The notes under the pieces are model-generated. The model was not told where the DNA came from. It made no database searches and saw only the letters and a program-made list of their open reading frames with translations. This document shows positions 24,237 to 33,328 of a stretch of 64,000 bases of DNA, piece by piece (position 1 is the stretch's first letter; the number at the start of each line of letters is the position of its first letter). Where the stretch lies: positions 1 to 64,000 of the forward strand of contig JAPLFS010000072.1 of NCBI GenBank assembly GCA_026390555.1, in the 5' to 3' direction. The position numbers were made by a program, and so were the translations under genes. The DNA is from Pseudomonadota bacterium. GTDB taxonomy: Bacteria > Bdellovibrionota_C > UBA2361 > OMII01.

Positions 24237-25079
24237 ATGAAAAAGCCCCTTATAACACTGCTGCTCCTAACGATCTCTGTACTGCTATCAGCACCAGCAT
24301 TGGCCTGCCCTGCAATAGATCAGCTCCCCGATTTCAATTGCGACGGAAAGATTCGCATCGTTGTTTTGGGGGATAGTCTCGTCTCTGGCGTCGGTGATAC
24401 CAAGAATAACAACACCGGCGGGTACGTGCTTCGCACGCAAAATAGATTCCTAAATGCTCAGGTCGATAATTTCGGCGTTGCTGGTCTAAATACCGTACAA
24501 CTTCTGCTTAAAATTCAGCGCGCCTTTGATGGGCGCGGTAACGTAAGTCTTGCTGCGGCCCTCGCTCAGGCCGACCTCGTCATACTCGATCTAGGAAGAA
24601 ACGATCGTTGGTTCTTCGGTGAGCCGCTACAAACCTCTCGTCGCCTAAGAAAATCGGTCGATCTAATTCAGAGGCGGGTGACCACGCTGGCTGAATATCC
24701 CCCCCTGATCGTAACCGCCGTTCTGATGCTGCCTAACCGTGGTTCGCAGGGTCCCTGGGTTAAGGATCTTAATCAATTGATCTTGAAGTCACATTCCAAG
24801 GAGAAGCCAGCCGATCTGCGCTTTGACCTGGTCAGCAAGCGGCTACTATCAGACGATCAGATTCACCCAACGCCGGCCGGATATAATGCACTCTCAATTG
24901 TACTGCGCGACTACCTCCTTAAGAGCTTCCCTAAGCATGCCAGTACTATGCGCCTAGATCAGGACGACGATCTACTCTACGATATCTTTGAGCGTTCAAA
25001 GTTCGGTACAGATCCACTACTGCGCGATACTGACGGTGATGGCCTTATCGATGGAAACGACCCGACCCCGGCTGGGTAG
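24237..25079 (+). CDS. secreted SGNH/GDSL hydrolase with C-terminal calcium-binding repeat
   Basis: A 280-residue esterase-like protein. It has a signal peptide (residues 1-23, ending PALA-C), block I GDSLVSG (Ser47), a later GRNDRW block III and block V DQIHP (Asp207, His210). The C-terminus LRDTDGDGLIDGNDPTP is a thrombospondin type-3-like calcium loop, often found on exported or surface proteins; the preceding FGTDP is its usual partner. The substrate (lipid, acylated sugar or peptidoglycan) cannot be told. Confidence 0.85.
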   Translation: MKKPLITLLLLTISVLLSAPALACPAIDQLPDFNCDGKIRIVVLGDSLVSGVGDTKNNNTGGYVLRTQNRFLNAQVDNFGVAGLNTVQLLLKIQRAFDGRGNVSLAAALAQADLVILDLGRNDRWFFGEPLQTSRRLRKSVDLIQRRVTTLAEYPPLIVTAVLMLPNRGSQGPWVKDLNQLILKSHSKEKPADLRFDLVSKRLLSDDQIHPTPAGYNALSIVLRDYLLKSFPKHASTMRLDQDDDLLYDIFERSKFGTDPLLRDTDGDGLIDGNDPTPAG

Positions 25080-25138
25080 TAGAAAGCTTTCATTGCTCCT
25101 TGTTCGTTATAACGATACCATTACACGATCCTTGCAAT

Positions 25139-26302
25139 ATGATTCACCGTTACCTGACCAGATTTATCTCTCTTATACTTATACCCTTACTTATACTCTG
25201 TGGAGGCTGCATGACCCTGCGTGCGTTAAATCATCCAACCGCATCATCACCATCTATAGTTAAAGAGCCGTTCGGAGTTACCAAGGGGGGTCTCTCAGTA
25301 GACCAATACACCCTCACAAGTGGTAACGGTGTTAGCACCTCTATTCTAACCTGGGGCGGAATCATCCGTACCCTCTACACACCAGGGCGCGACGGCGTAC
25401 TTGAGGATATCGTTCTGGGATACGACACCCTGGCGCCCTACGAGGAGAGGCACCCATACTTCGGAACGATCGCAGGTAGGTTTGCAAACCGGATCGCCAA
25501 GGGGCGTTTCTCTCTCGACGGACACACCTATACCCTAGCGCTGAACAACGGCCCCAATCATCTGCACGGCGGAACGAACGGCTTTGATCGCGCCGTATGG
25601 CAAGCGCGCACAGAAACAAGGCCCGATAGCGTTCTACTACTGCTCTCACACGTCAGCCCAGATGGTGACGAGGGATATCCAGGAGAGCTCACCGTTCAGG
25701 TGACCTATACCCTCTATACAAACAACACACTCCGCATCGATTACAGCGCTACAACAACCAAGGCCACCCCTGTTAACCTCACCAGCCACTCCTACTTTAA
25801 TTTAGCGGGTCATGGTTCGGGTAATGTACTAAAGCAGAAACTGCAGGTGTACGCCGATAAGATCGTTGCTGTCGATGAAACCCAGATCCCAACCGGATCG
25901 TTACAACCTGTAATAGGCACCCCCTTTGATTTTACAAAGCCACGATCTATAGGCGATAAGATCGGTGCCATCGGTAGCGGATATGATCACACCTTCGTCT
26001 TGCAGCAGAACGGCCCCGGATTAAAGCGCGCTGCTGTTGCCTGGGACCCCGTATCAGGACGAGCGCTTGAGGTCGTAACAACCGAGCCTGGCGTACAGCT
26101 CTATACCGGCAACTCTCTCACCGAAAAAGAGATCGGTAAGGGGAACATCCCATACAGAAAACACGCCGGCTTCTGTCTTGAAACTCAACACTTTCCCGAT
26201 TCAGTTAATCAGCCAAACTTCCCTAACACCATCCTGCGGCCCGGAGAAACGTACCAACAATCTACAACCTTTAAGTTTGGAGTTATCGATTACGGGGATT
26301 AA
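25139..26302 (+). CDS. galM: aldose 1-epimerase (galactose mutarotase), probable lipoprotein
   Basis: Interconverts alpha and beta anomers of aldoses. The family landmarks are present: GRFANRIAKGRF, NHLHGG, the HSYFNLAGH catalytic histidine segment, DHTFVL, and FCLETQHFPDSVNQ with the catalytic Glu. Unlike cytosolic GalM, it has an N-terminal hydrophobic segment ending LCGGC (Cys24), which resembles a lipoprotein signal although the lipobox is imperfect. ATG 25139 is preferred over TTG 25100, which is outside the signal. It lies 59 bases after the SGNH gene. Confidence 0.9.
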   Translation: MIHRYLTRFISLILIPLLILCGGCMTLRALNHPTASSPSIVKEPFGVTKGGLSVDQYTLTSGNGVSTSILTWGGIIRTLYTPGRDGVLEDIVLGYDTLAPYEERHPYFGTIAGRFANRIAKGRFSLDGHTYTLALNNGPNHLHGGTNGFDRAVWQARTETRPDSVLLLLSHVSPDGDEGYPGELTVQVTYTLYTNNTLRIDYSATTTKATPVNLTSHSYFNLAGHGSGNVLKQKLQVYADKIVAVDETQIPTGSLQPVIGTPFDFTKPRSIGDKIGAIGSGYDHTFVLQQNGPGLKRAAVAWDPVSGRALEVVTTEPGVQLYTGNSLTEKEIGKGNIPYRKHAGFCLETQHFPDSVNQPNFPNTILRPGETYQQSTTFKFGVIDYGD

Positions 26303-26408
26303 TGGCGTTTATTGGCATAGTTCAGCGTACTTGCACTGCCAAGGCACCCCGTGTATAGTATCATCTCTCGGCGCGATGTTGAACAAAAACATCCAACGAA
26401 CCTCTTGA

Positions 26409-26486
26409 TGCGGGGTAGAGCAGCCCGGTTAGCTCGTCAGGCTCATAACCTGGAGGTCGTGGGTTCAAATCCCACCCCCGCTTCCA
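26409..26486 (+). tRNA. initiator tRNA-Met (CAT)
   Basis: A complete cloverleaf with anticodon CAT (GGCTCATAACC), T arm GTGGG-TTCAAAT-CCCAC and an encoded CCA end. Base 1 (T) and base 72 (T) do not pair, the hallmark of bacterial initiator tRNA. The anticodon stem is TCAGG/CCTGG, so the third pair above the loop is A-T, not the classical third G-C pair. The D loop is one base longer than in E. coli tRNA-fMet. Confidence 0.95.
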
Positions 26487-26663
26487 TATTTCTCCTATCA
26501 GAACTTGGCAAAGTCAAGATTGTCATAGCGGCTTAGGGATCAACTACCTAAACATTTGTACCTGGCCATTCTGGAGAATGGCGCTCCCAGCGCTTCGCCG
26601 TATGTATATCCTATTGGGTGGGACGTTTAGTTATTGAACCCGCCTGACCCATTTTTTACTGCC
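26487..26663. other. intergenic region with hairpin
   Basis: A perfect stem-loop GCCATTCT-GG-AGAATGGC lies at 26565-26582 between the tRNA and the 3' end of rluB. It has no T-run, so it is not a clear intrinsic terminator. Confidence 0.4.
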
Positions 26664-27566
26664 CTACTCGCGCCTACGCTTCCGTGGGGTGGAGACCTTA
26701 GGCCTCATCGCTGGCTTGCGAGGTGCGGGGCCGCGCATGCTACTGGCCATAGGCCCAAGCAAACGGGACTCTGATCTTGTATCTAATCTTGAATCTGATT
26801 TGGATTCCGACGTGCTCTTCGTCTCCTTATCCCCATCATCCTTTCCATGCAGCATCACTTTACGACGCGCTATATCGTACTCCATCATCGTGAGCACCCT
26901 AGTCTGCCCCGTCTGAAGACGCCCCAACTTAAATGGTCCGTATATGATACGCTTAAGCTTCATAACCGGATGACCAAGCTTTTCAAAGAGGCGCCGAACA
27001 ACACGATTTCGCCCCTCTTTAATCGAGATCTCAATCCAGGTGGACCTCTCGTCGCCACGCATTATCTCTGCCGATGCTTTGATTATTCCATCAGAGAGCT
27101 TCACACCTCGCGCCATCTTTTCAAGCAACTCCTTATTAACAGAGCCCTCCACACGCGCCTGATATACACGCTCAAATCCAAAGCGGGGATGCATCAAGCG
27201 CTCCGCTATCTCACCATCATTGGTCAAGATCATCAGACCGGTTGAATCCCAATCAAGTCTACCAACGGGGAAAAAAGAGGTGTAATGCTTCGTAAGAAAA
27301 TCAGCAACTGTCGGGCGGCCCTCCGGATCGCTCAGGGTGGAGATAACACCACGTGGCTTATTGAGCAGCATTATGCCCTTCGGAGCTGCACGCACCACTC
27401 GACGATTTACCTCAACGCGATCAATCTCTGGATCGACCTTAGCGCCCAATTGATTAACAACCTTACCGTTAACGCAAACACGCCCCTCAGTAATGAATTG
27501 CTCCATCTTACGACGGGAACCCACTCCACATTCGGCTAAAAACTTCTGTAGTCGAACCTCTGCCAT
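26664..27566 (-). CDS. rluB: 23S rRNA pseudouridine synthase, RsuA/RluB/E/F family
   Basis: Isomerises a uridine in the large-subunit rRNA. The S4 RNA-binding domain is at residues 3-60 (RLQKFLAECGVGSRRKMEQFI) and the catalytic Asp105 is in GRLDWDSTGLMILTNDG. RWIKEGRN-type segment ISIKEGRNRVVRRLFEKLGH completes the family core. The C-terminal 70 residues are basic and repetitive (ESKSDSRLDTRSESR), as often seen in this family. It is the last gene of an rlmB-scpA-scpB-rluB run, where rluB follows scpB in many bacteria. Confidence 0.93.
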   Translation of the reverse strand: MAEVRLQKFLAECGVGSRRKMEQFITEGRVCVNGKVVNQLGAKVDPEIDRVEVNRRVVRAAPKGIMLLNKPRGVISTLSDPEGRPTVADFLTKHYTSFFPVGRLDWDSTGLMILTNDGEIAERLMHPRFGFERVYQARVEGSVNKELLEKMARGVKLSDGIIKASAEIMRGDERSTWIEISIKEGRNRVVRRLFEKLGHPVMKLKRIIYGPFKLGRLQTGQTRVLTMMEYDIARRKVMLHGKDDGDKETKSTSESKSDSRLDTRSESRLLGPMASSMRGPAPRKPAMRPKVSTPRKRRRE

Positions 27567-27607
27567 TGCATGTCCTGTATTGTAAACTATCGCTGGGAAC
27601 GCAAGCG

Positions 27608-28384
27608 TTACTGAGTAACGATCCCATCAAGCTGATCTGCCGATTTGCCGAGCAAATCGGGGGTGAAAACATTATTAGTGGCCTCTAGCGCCTGCGCATT
27701 ATCGCAGGCTTCCTCTGGAATAGCGACCTCTAGCCCCCCATCCTCGGTATGCGACTGCGCCTCGCCCGGCTCCTTTACAAGCGCCTTAAGATCACGCATC
27801 GCAGGCAGCGCAGAAAGTGCTGGCAAACCAAATACATGCAGGAACTCCTCAGTTGTACCGTACAGCGCTGGCTGCCCAACAGAGGCCTGATACCCGAGGA
27901 TCTTTACGAGATTCCTCTCTAATAAGGTCTTAACGGTTGGAGCTACATCAACCCCACGCACCTTATCGATCTCGCTCTTTACCACCGGCTGCTGGTAGGC
28001 AATCACAGCCAGAGTTTCAAGAGCCGCCTGCGACAGTCTGCGTGGCTTAACGGCCATAAGCTGCCTAACGTGACTAGCATAGATCGCCTTGGTTCTAAGT
28101 TGCAGCTTCTCTGCCACAACAACGACCTCAATACCGCGCCTATCGTTCGAACAGAGCTGTTGTAGGGAATCAGCAATGGCCAAAAGCTCGGGCCGTGTGC
28201 ATGCAAGGATCTCCTGAATACGCGCGATAGATAGCGGATCGCCGCTAGCCAGCAATAGGGCCTCAAGCAGCCCGACCTTCTGGTCCTCGCTCATTATAGG
28301 TTGCGAAATTTCAGGCTCCGGCATCGCCTGCTCTAGAATTGTAGTATCTGAAATAATAGCTTCCGTTATCGTCATTATCGCCAC
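27608..28384 (-). CDS. scpB: segregation and condensation protein B
   Basis: Kleisin-associated winged-helix subunit of the SMC-ScpAB condensin complex. The 258-residue product contains LLEALLLASGDPLSIARI, PRRLSQAALETLAVIAYQQPV and VKSEIDKVRGVDVAPTVKTLLERNLVKILG, the ScpB core, with a variable C-tail. The 3' end (PDLLGKSADQ) is encoded by a palindrome that resembles part of the MITE at 685-860. scpA lies 60 bases upstream. Confidence 0.95.
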   Translation of the reverse strand: MAIMTITEAIISDTTILEQAMPEPEISQPIMSEDQKVGLLEALLLASGDPLSIARIQEILACTRPELLAIADSLQQLCSNDRRGIEVVVVAEKLQLRTKAIYASHVRQLMAVKPRRLSQAALETLAVIAYQQPVVKSEIDKVRGVDVAPTVKTLLERNLVKILGYQASVGQPALYGTTEEFLHVFGLPALSALPAMRDLKALVKEPGEAQSHTEDGGLEVAIPEEACDNAQALEATNNVFTPDLLGKSADQLDGIVTQ

Positions 28385-28444
28385 CTATACAACATCACTA
28401 TCTCTATCACTCTTCAGCATGCGCTCTATTAAAGAGCCCCTCTT

Positions 28445-29245
28445 CTATGCCGCCACTTCCTCAATGAACTGATCCATCTGGTTAGCCGCAAGTTGAGCAA
28501 GATCTAAAAGTTGCACCTGAATCTCCCCCAACGGTCCTGCCTGAGATACCGAGATCAGGCGACGACGACAAAGCTCAAGCAGCGCTATGAAGACCCCGAT
28601 CGCTGTCGAGCGATCCTCTACTCCTCCAATAATCTGCCAAAAGGTAGTGCGGCCGCCCATAACTTTGATCGAATCAACCACCATACGCATGCGATCAATG
28701 ACCGAGATTGAATCAATTGTGACTGCAAATACCGCCGCCTTTTCACCGAGTCTGGTCAAGACCTTCTGCAAAGCCTGCACAAGAAGCTCCGACTGATGAT
28801 CGGCCAGGGGAATAAGTGCTGGGTCTATCTTAGTAGCCTTCACAGGTGCCGCAAAAACATCGTGGCCAAGCGCTGGTCGAGCCGCGAGATCGCTAGCAAC
28901 TGCACGATAAGCCTGCAACTCGCGCAGACGCCGCAACAGCTCCTCATGTGGATCGACTAGATCGCCGTTGTCGTCCGGAATCAGCTCTACCGGATCATTA
29001 AGGAGCACGCTGGCCTTAACCGAAAGAAGGGTGGCCGCAATTACTAGATATTCCGCTGCAACCTCAACGTCGTAGTAACGCAACGCCTTGATGCACTCTA
29101 AGTACTGCGCCGTTACATCCGAGAGCGAAACTCTTTCGATCGGAAGCTCCCTCTTTTTGACCAGGTGCAATAGCAGATCAAGGGGGCCATCAAAGAGCTC
29201 CAACTTAACTTCAAAGAAACGTGAATATTGCTCACCTGCTGTCAT
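28445..29245 (-). CDS. scpA: segregation and condensation protein A
   Basis: Kleisin subunit that bridges SMC heads. The 266-residue product begins FFEVKLELFDGPLDLLLHLVKKRELPIERVSLSDVTAQYLECI, the conserved N-terminal SMC-binding helix bundle, followed by EYLVIAATLLSVKASVLL, and it ends with the winged-helix part (TAIGVFIALLELCRRRLISV). It shares an operon with scpB and rluB. Confidence 0.95.
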   Translation of the reverse strand: MTAGEQYSRFFEVKLELFDGPLDLLLHLVKKRELPIERVSLSDVTAQYLECIKALRYYDVEVAAEYLVIAATLLSVKASVLLNDPVELIPDDNGDLVDPHEELLRRLRELQAYRAVASDLAARPALGHDVFAAPVKATKIDPALIPLADHQSELLVQALQKVLTRLGEKAAVFAVTIDSISVIDRMRMVVDSIKVMGGRTTFWQIIGGVEDRSTAIGVFIALLELCRRRLISVSQAGPLGEIQVQLLDLAQLAANQMDQFIEEVAA

Positions 29246-29272
29246 ATATTATAACAAAAAGGGTACCTTACT

Positions 29273-30169
29273 TTAAGCGACTTTAACATCCCCATTGTTC
29301 CTCTTGCTATGCTGTTTCGCCATAGCGTGCAGCATTACGGCGCTAGCCTGAGATACGTTAAGTGAGGACACCTCCCCCATCATCGCTATATAGACCTGGA
29401 AATCTAGGCTTTTTCCTATTAGGTGCTGTATTCCATCCCTCTCAGCTCCCATAACAACTGCGCACCGTTCTGGGAACTCAAAGGTATCGAGCGGCGTAGC
29501 ATCTGCGCTGACTAAGGCTCCAACGATCCACACCCCAACCTCCTTCAGCGACTCAAGCGCCCGGTGAAGATTTGAAACTGGGCAGAGTGGCACCAACTCG
29601 CTCGCCCCAACACTAACCTTAGAAACGACCGGGCCTAGTGGTGCGGCCCTATTCTTAGACCACAGCACCGCATCGACCCCGAAGCACTCAGCGGCGCGCA
29701 GAATCGCCCCTAAATTATGGGGATCAAGCACTCCATCTAACGCAAGAATTCTAATAAAAGGCATCGAACGCGCCATCTCGAGCAGATCCTCAAATCTAAG
29801 GAACTCACGTTGCGATACCTGCGCCACAACGCCCTGGTGAGAGTCGGAGCTTACCATTAGATCTAGCTCTCTACGCTCTACTTCGGATACAGAGATAGCT
29901 AGCCGATTAAGCTCAGAGCGCAAAGAATTGCGCCGAGAACCATCAGAGGGACGCGCGCCCTCTCGAGCTTCAGAGAGGAATACATGCAGCACACGGTCTG
30001 GGCGGTGCCGCAACATCTCCTCAAGGCAACTTCGACCCATTATATAGTCATGCGCAGAGCGTGTAGGCTCACGGCGTGACGGGGACTGGCGCCCAGATTC
30101 TTGGCGTGCTGGCGCAGACTGGCGGCGCGTAGGATTGTGGCGTGGTGGTGTTTGGTTACGTCGTGACAT
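29273..30169 (-). CDS. rlmB: TrmH/SpoU-family rRNA 2'-O-methyltransferase RlmB
   Basis: Methylates a ribose in 23S rRNA (Gm2251 in E. coli) using SAM. The knotted core has all three motifs: LDGVLDPHNLGAILRAAECFGV, VVMGAERDGIQHLI, and SSLNVSQASAVMLHAM. The N-terminal domain YIMGRSCLEEML matches RlmB substrate-binding folds. Residues 1-38 are an Arg/Ser/Gln-rich extension (RRNQTPPRHNPTRRQS), not found in E. coli RlmB. It starts the rlmB-scpA-scpB-rluB cluster. Confidence 0.92.
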   Translation of the reverse strand: MSRRNQTPPRHNPTRRQSAPARQESGRQSPSRREPTRSAHDYIMGRSCLEEMLRHRPDRVLHVFLSEAREGARPSDGSRRNSLRSELNRLAISVSEVERRELDLMVSSDSHQGVVAQVSQREFLRFEDLLEMARSMPFIRILALDGVLDPHNLGAILRAAECFGVDAVLWSKNRAAPLGPVVSKVSVGASELVPLCPVSNLHRALESLKEVGVWIVGALVSADATPLDTFEFPERCAVVMGAERDGIQHLIGKSLDFQVYIAMMGEVSSLNVSQASAVMLHAMAKQHSKRNNGDVKVA

Positions 30170-30458
30170 AAAATTCTGCTGCCAAGATACCCTTTTTTTG
30201 TCGACTTGAAAAACTTCCTGAGGAGTTTTTAGCAGTTATTACTTAAGTCCACGTATTTTATAGCTAGTGTGGTTTCTTAATATCCGTATACTACTGAAAC
30301 GACGTGAGCCTACGCCTTTTCGACCTACTGGTCGGGGATGGGGGTGCTAACGGGTATATTTAATAGCGGTTCGCTGGATGCTTTGTGGTTTCATGGCATC
30401 CTAACAACAGGAATGGGGTCCAGAGATATTTTTTTGGCCCTAAACTAGTACAGGTACC
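30170..30458. other. intergenic region between divergent genes, with hairpins
   Basis: This 289-base stretch lies upstream of both rlmB and the zinc-ribbon gene. It contains AAAAACTTCC-TGA-GGAGTTTTT (about 30208-30229) and CGACC-TACT-GGTCG (about 30321-30334). Promoters for both genes must lie here; no clear -35/-10 pair was resolved. Confidence 0.35.
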
Positions 30459-31829
30459 ATGCTTCCCAAGGCATCCTATATGAGCTCCTTTGCCGGTTCA
30501 GATGACCCAGCTCTCTCGCTTGAGTCGGCAGAGCCGCACGTTGTTGTCGCCTGCCCCTCATGCCAGACTAAGTTTGCGGTCGAAAGCTCCGCTGTTGCAG
30601 CTCTTGAGGTTCCACGTTTTCACTGCTCACGCTGCGACAATATATTCGTAATGAAGGATTCTGACCGTTCGATGAGCAGTAATTCCACAGCTAATATACG
30701 CCAACTCGGGCAACAAATCAGTTCAGCAGACAACGATACTCCGCGCTGGACGCTCTCAGATCCAGACAAATTCATCGGGGATCTTTCCGACAAAACGCCA
30801 GCTAATAATCCTGCGCAGATGGGGGTTCCAAAGCCAGCGGTAATGAAGAGCGCGCTTAAGACGGGTGATTTTTCGATCGGCTTTCAGCCACACTCGCCCC
30901 CTTCAGGGCTTACTCAACTAACCCAAACAGAATCGATTAGCCTAGAGTCTGGATTCTCGCTACTCGCCCAGGGACAGTTAAATATCCGCGCTCATAGCCC
31001 CGCCAACGGCCCAGAGCCGATCCCATCGGCACACTTTAGGTCCCCAGAGAGCGCCTCATCCCATTTTGAGCTGACCAACCCACAGGCGAAACCCGTTGCA
31101 AGGTCGAGCTACGTTACACCCAGTTATAATAATGCCTCTATACCTACTCCAGGCAGAGAGCCCCATATCTCCGCTGAAAACGAGCGTGAGCTTCTAGAGC
31201 TTGGTCGCACCGATCCTCGTAGTGGCTTATTTACTAGGCTTTTCGCCTCCCTTTCGGAACACTCTAAAGGGCTTGTGGCGCTCTCCGCTCCACTGCTGGC
31301 ACTAGTGCTAGTTCTTGTGGGACTTAGCTACTCCGCGCGCATCAGTCCACGCTCAATTGGTGCCCTCTTTGATATCTTACTGCCTTCGATCATAACCCGC
31401 TCAACGCCGGAGCTTCCTCCAAGTAATCTGGCAGTACGAGATATTTCGCTTAAGTTTGTAAGAACCAGAACTAGAGAAACCGTGGCCATAGTGACTGGCA
31501 GCGTGCTCAATGCTACGGGGCAAAATTTCGACGGTGTAACCATTGAAGCGCTCGGCTTTAACGAGCGCGGAGAGATCATCGTAAGCTCTCACGCACCCCT
31601 CCACTCCGCGCTTGCGCGCGAACGGATCTCAGATCTTGAATTAAGTACCGTCTCTAAATTTCAACACGCCCTTGGCGCACGCAGCGCTTCAATAGCACCT
31701 AATGAGGGCGTACCATTTACTATCGCCTTGCTGAATGATGAGTCCGAATCTGCTGACAATGAGCCTTTAAGAGCGCTAGATCTCTCAAAGGTAAAATATT
31801 TCTCTGCTCGGGTGTTTTCAGTAGAATAA
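30459..31829 (+). CDS. MJ0042-type zinc-ribbon membrane protein with DUF3426-like C-terminus
   Basis: A 456-residue protein. The N-terminal zinc ribbon is CPSCQTKFAV...HCSRCDNIF (two CxxC pairs). A long Ser/Pro-rich linker follows, then a transmembrane segment at about residues 272-296 (LVALSAPLLALVLVLVGLSY), then a periplasmic domain like DUF3426 (VRDISLKFVRTRTRETVAIV, GSVLNATGQNFDGVTIEALG). Proteins with this layout are common in delta-proteobacteria; their role is not established. An ATG at 30480 with a better ribosome-binding site (AAGG) is an alternative start. Confidence 0.75.
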   Translation: MLPKASYMSSFAGSDDPALSLESAEPHVVVACPSCQTKFAVESSAVAALEVPRFHCSRCDNIFVMKDSDRSMSSNSTANIRQLGQQISSADNDTPRWTLSDPDKFIGDLSDKTPANNPAQMGVPKPAVMKSALKTGDFSIGFQPHSPPSGLTQLTQTESISLESGFSLLAQGQLNIRAHSPANGPEPIPSAHFRSPESASSHFELTNPQAKPVARSSYVTPSYNNASIPTPGREPHISAENERELLELGRTDPRSGLFTRLFASLSEHSKGLVALSAPLLALVLVLVGLSYSARISPRSIGALFDILLPSIITRSTPELPPSNLAVRDISLKFVRTRTRETVAIVTGSVLNATGQNFDGVTIEALGFNERGEIIVSSHAPLHSALARERISDLELSTVSKFQHALGARSASIAPNEGVPFTIALLNDESESADNEPLRALDLSKVKYFSARVFSVE

Positions 31830-31871
31830 CGCGGTGTATAATAACACAGCGCGGTCTGTGCCTACGTGTTA

Positions 31872-32078
31872 CTACTTAGGATCGCTCTTTAGCTTCTGTT
31901 CGGGTGCCGGCTTATCGGTAGTAGCAGGGGTAACATCTATCTCCGAGCCCTCTCTATATGAGCGCTTAAAGTTACTGATAGCCTTTCCAAGACCAGCGCC
32001 GAGCTCCGGCAGCTTCCTGGTGCCGAACAACAGCACAACTACAACTGCAACAACTCCTATTTCTACTGGACTGAGCAT
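31872..32078 (-). CDS. tatA: Sec-independent translocase TatA/E
   Basis: Forms the pore of the twin-arginine export system. The 68-residue product has a single membrane helix ([16 protein letters not shown]), the hinge [22 protein letters not shown] and a charged tail. ATG 32078 with GAGG ten bases upstream is preferred over ATG 32105. Tat partners (tatC) are not in the window. Confidence 0.9.
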   Translation of the reverse strand: MLSPVEIGVVAVVVVLLFGTRKLPELGAGLGKAISNFKRSYREGSEIDVTPATTDKPAPEQKLKSDPK

Positions 32079-32162
32079 CTCTGTAACCTCAAACTTTGAA
32101 AGCATCTCTTTAGACCCAGCTCTGTTACTGGGCCCCTACGTTTGCTAACGTTACGCCATCAC

Positions 32163-33191
32163 ATGCTTACCAGCAAGTCTACGACATCCTCTATAGAAGC
32201 ACGCCTTGGATTATCCATTTCGCTCATAATTCATGCGCTACTACTGGGGGTTATCCTCACCTCACGCACCCATTATCCAGCACCAGCAGCAGTTATGGAT
32301 GTTACGATTGAGCCCCCATCAGCGCTACACTCCCGAACAAAGGAGATAGTTTCCCCACCTGCCGAACGTGCCATAAAGCCCCCTGAGGATACAAATAAGC
32401 TCTCGGACCTCGATTCACTCGCCGTTAAAGAGCAGGTCCAGAGGGGTGATAATGGTGGGCTGCCCGGCGCTCCATCACAGTCACAGCAGCAGGAGCATAA
32501 ACAGGCCCAAGAGCAGCAACGCCCCGCAAAGCAGCCCCCTACTGAGAAGCAACCAGAACATGCAAGCAATGATGGCCACCCACTAAAAAACCTAAAACTT
32601 GATGATGCGACCCTCGCCATGAAGTTCGGCTCGCAGCCCAGTAAAGCTACTAAACAGAGTAGCAATGCGGCTCCTGCTGCAACCCTAAATGAATATCAAG
32701 CCTTCTCGCGCCCCGCTGGAAGTGGCGCGGCTTTTCTAGGGAATGCGGGTATAAACGATCACCTCCCGAACCTTCCTGATGGTGATATTACGTTGCTGAA
32801 CGCCAAGGCCAATATCTATGCGAGCTTTGTGCGACGTGTGGCGGTGCAGGTCTTTACACAACTCAGATCGCAGGGCTGGGAGAAATTAAGCCAACAACAG
32901 ATTCAACAGCTGAGTGACTTCACAACGATTGAAGCCGTACTATCGCGTCAAGGTAAGCTACTTTCTGTACGGATCTTAAGCAGCTCTGGCAGCACCCACT
33001 TTGACTCCGTTGTAAACCTCTCGGTCTCTGCCGGGGTTCGAGATCCGAACCCGCCCCCTGGTGCAGAGGCGCAGGACGGCGCTATTCACTTTATCTTTAA
33101 GGCCAGGAGCTGGTCGCAGATGGGCTTTAATCGCCGTTCGGGAGCCTCCCTAGAGCAGCGCTGGCTGCTGCTCGCCACGGGGCTGGAATAA
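32163..33191 (+). CDS. TonB-like energy-transducing protein
   Basis: A 342-residue protein with an N-terminal membrane helix containing the TonB/TolA-type SxxxH signature (LSISLIIHALLLGVIL), a long Pro/Gln/Glu-rich periplasmic spacer (residues 60-170) and a C-terminal TonB-like domain (TIEAVLSRQGKLLSVRILSSSGSTHFDSVV). It probably couples the inner-membrane proton gradient to the outer membrane, or it is a TonB-C-only variant. No exbB/exbD are adjacent. It is divergent from tatA. Confidence 0.75.
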   Translation: MLTSKSTTSSIEARLGLSISLIIHALLLGVILTSRTHYPAPAAVMDVTIEPPSALHSRTKEIVSPPAERAIKPPEDTNKLSDLDSLAVKEQVQRGDNGGLPGAPSQSQQQEHKQAQEQQRPAKQPPTEKQPEHASNDGHPLKNLKLDDATLAMKFGSQPSKATKQSSNAAPAATLNEYQAFSRPAGSGAAFLGNAGINDHLPNLPDGDITLLNAKANIYASFVRRVAVQVFTQLRSQGWEKLSQQQIQQLSDFTTIEAVLSRQGKLLSVRILSSSGSTHFDSVVNLSVSAGVRDPNPPPGAEAQDGAIHFIFKARSWSQMGFNRRSGASLEQRWLLLATGLE

Positions 33192-33328
33192 TAGTACGGA
33201 TCTCAGGTCTTAATAACGCGGTATCATTGGACAAAACAGTCCCTCCCTTATCACACAGGATCTGGAAATATTCACATAACCAGGTATGATGATCGATCCT
33301 GTCTAAATTAGAGGTATAGTTAGGTAAG

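Noticed and set aside
26565-26582. Hairpin near the tRNA as an intrinsic terminator
   Set aside because: Perfect stem but no T-run on either strand.
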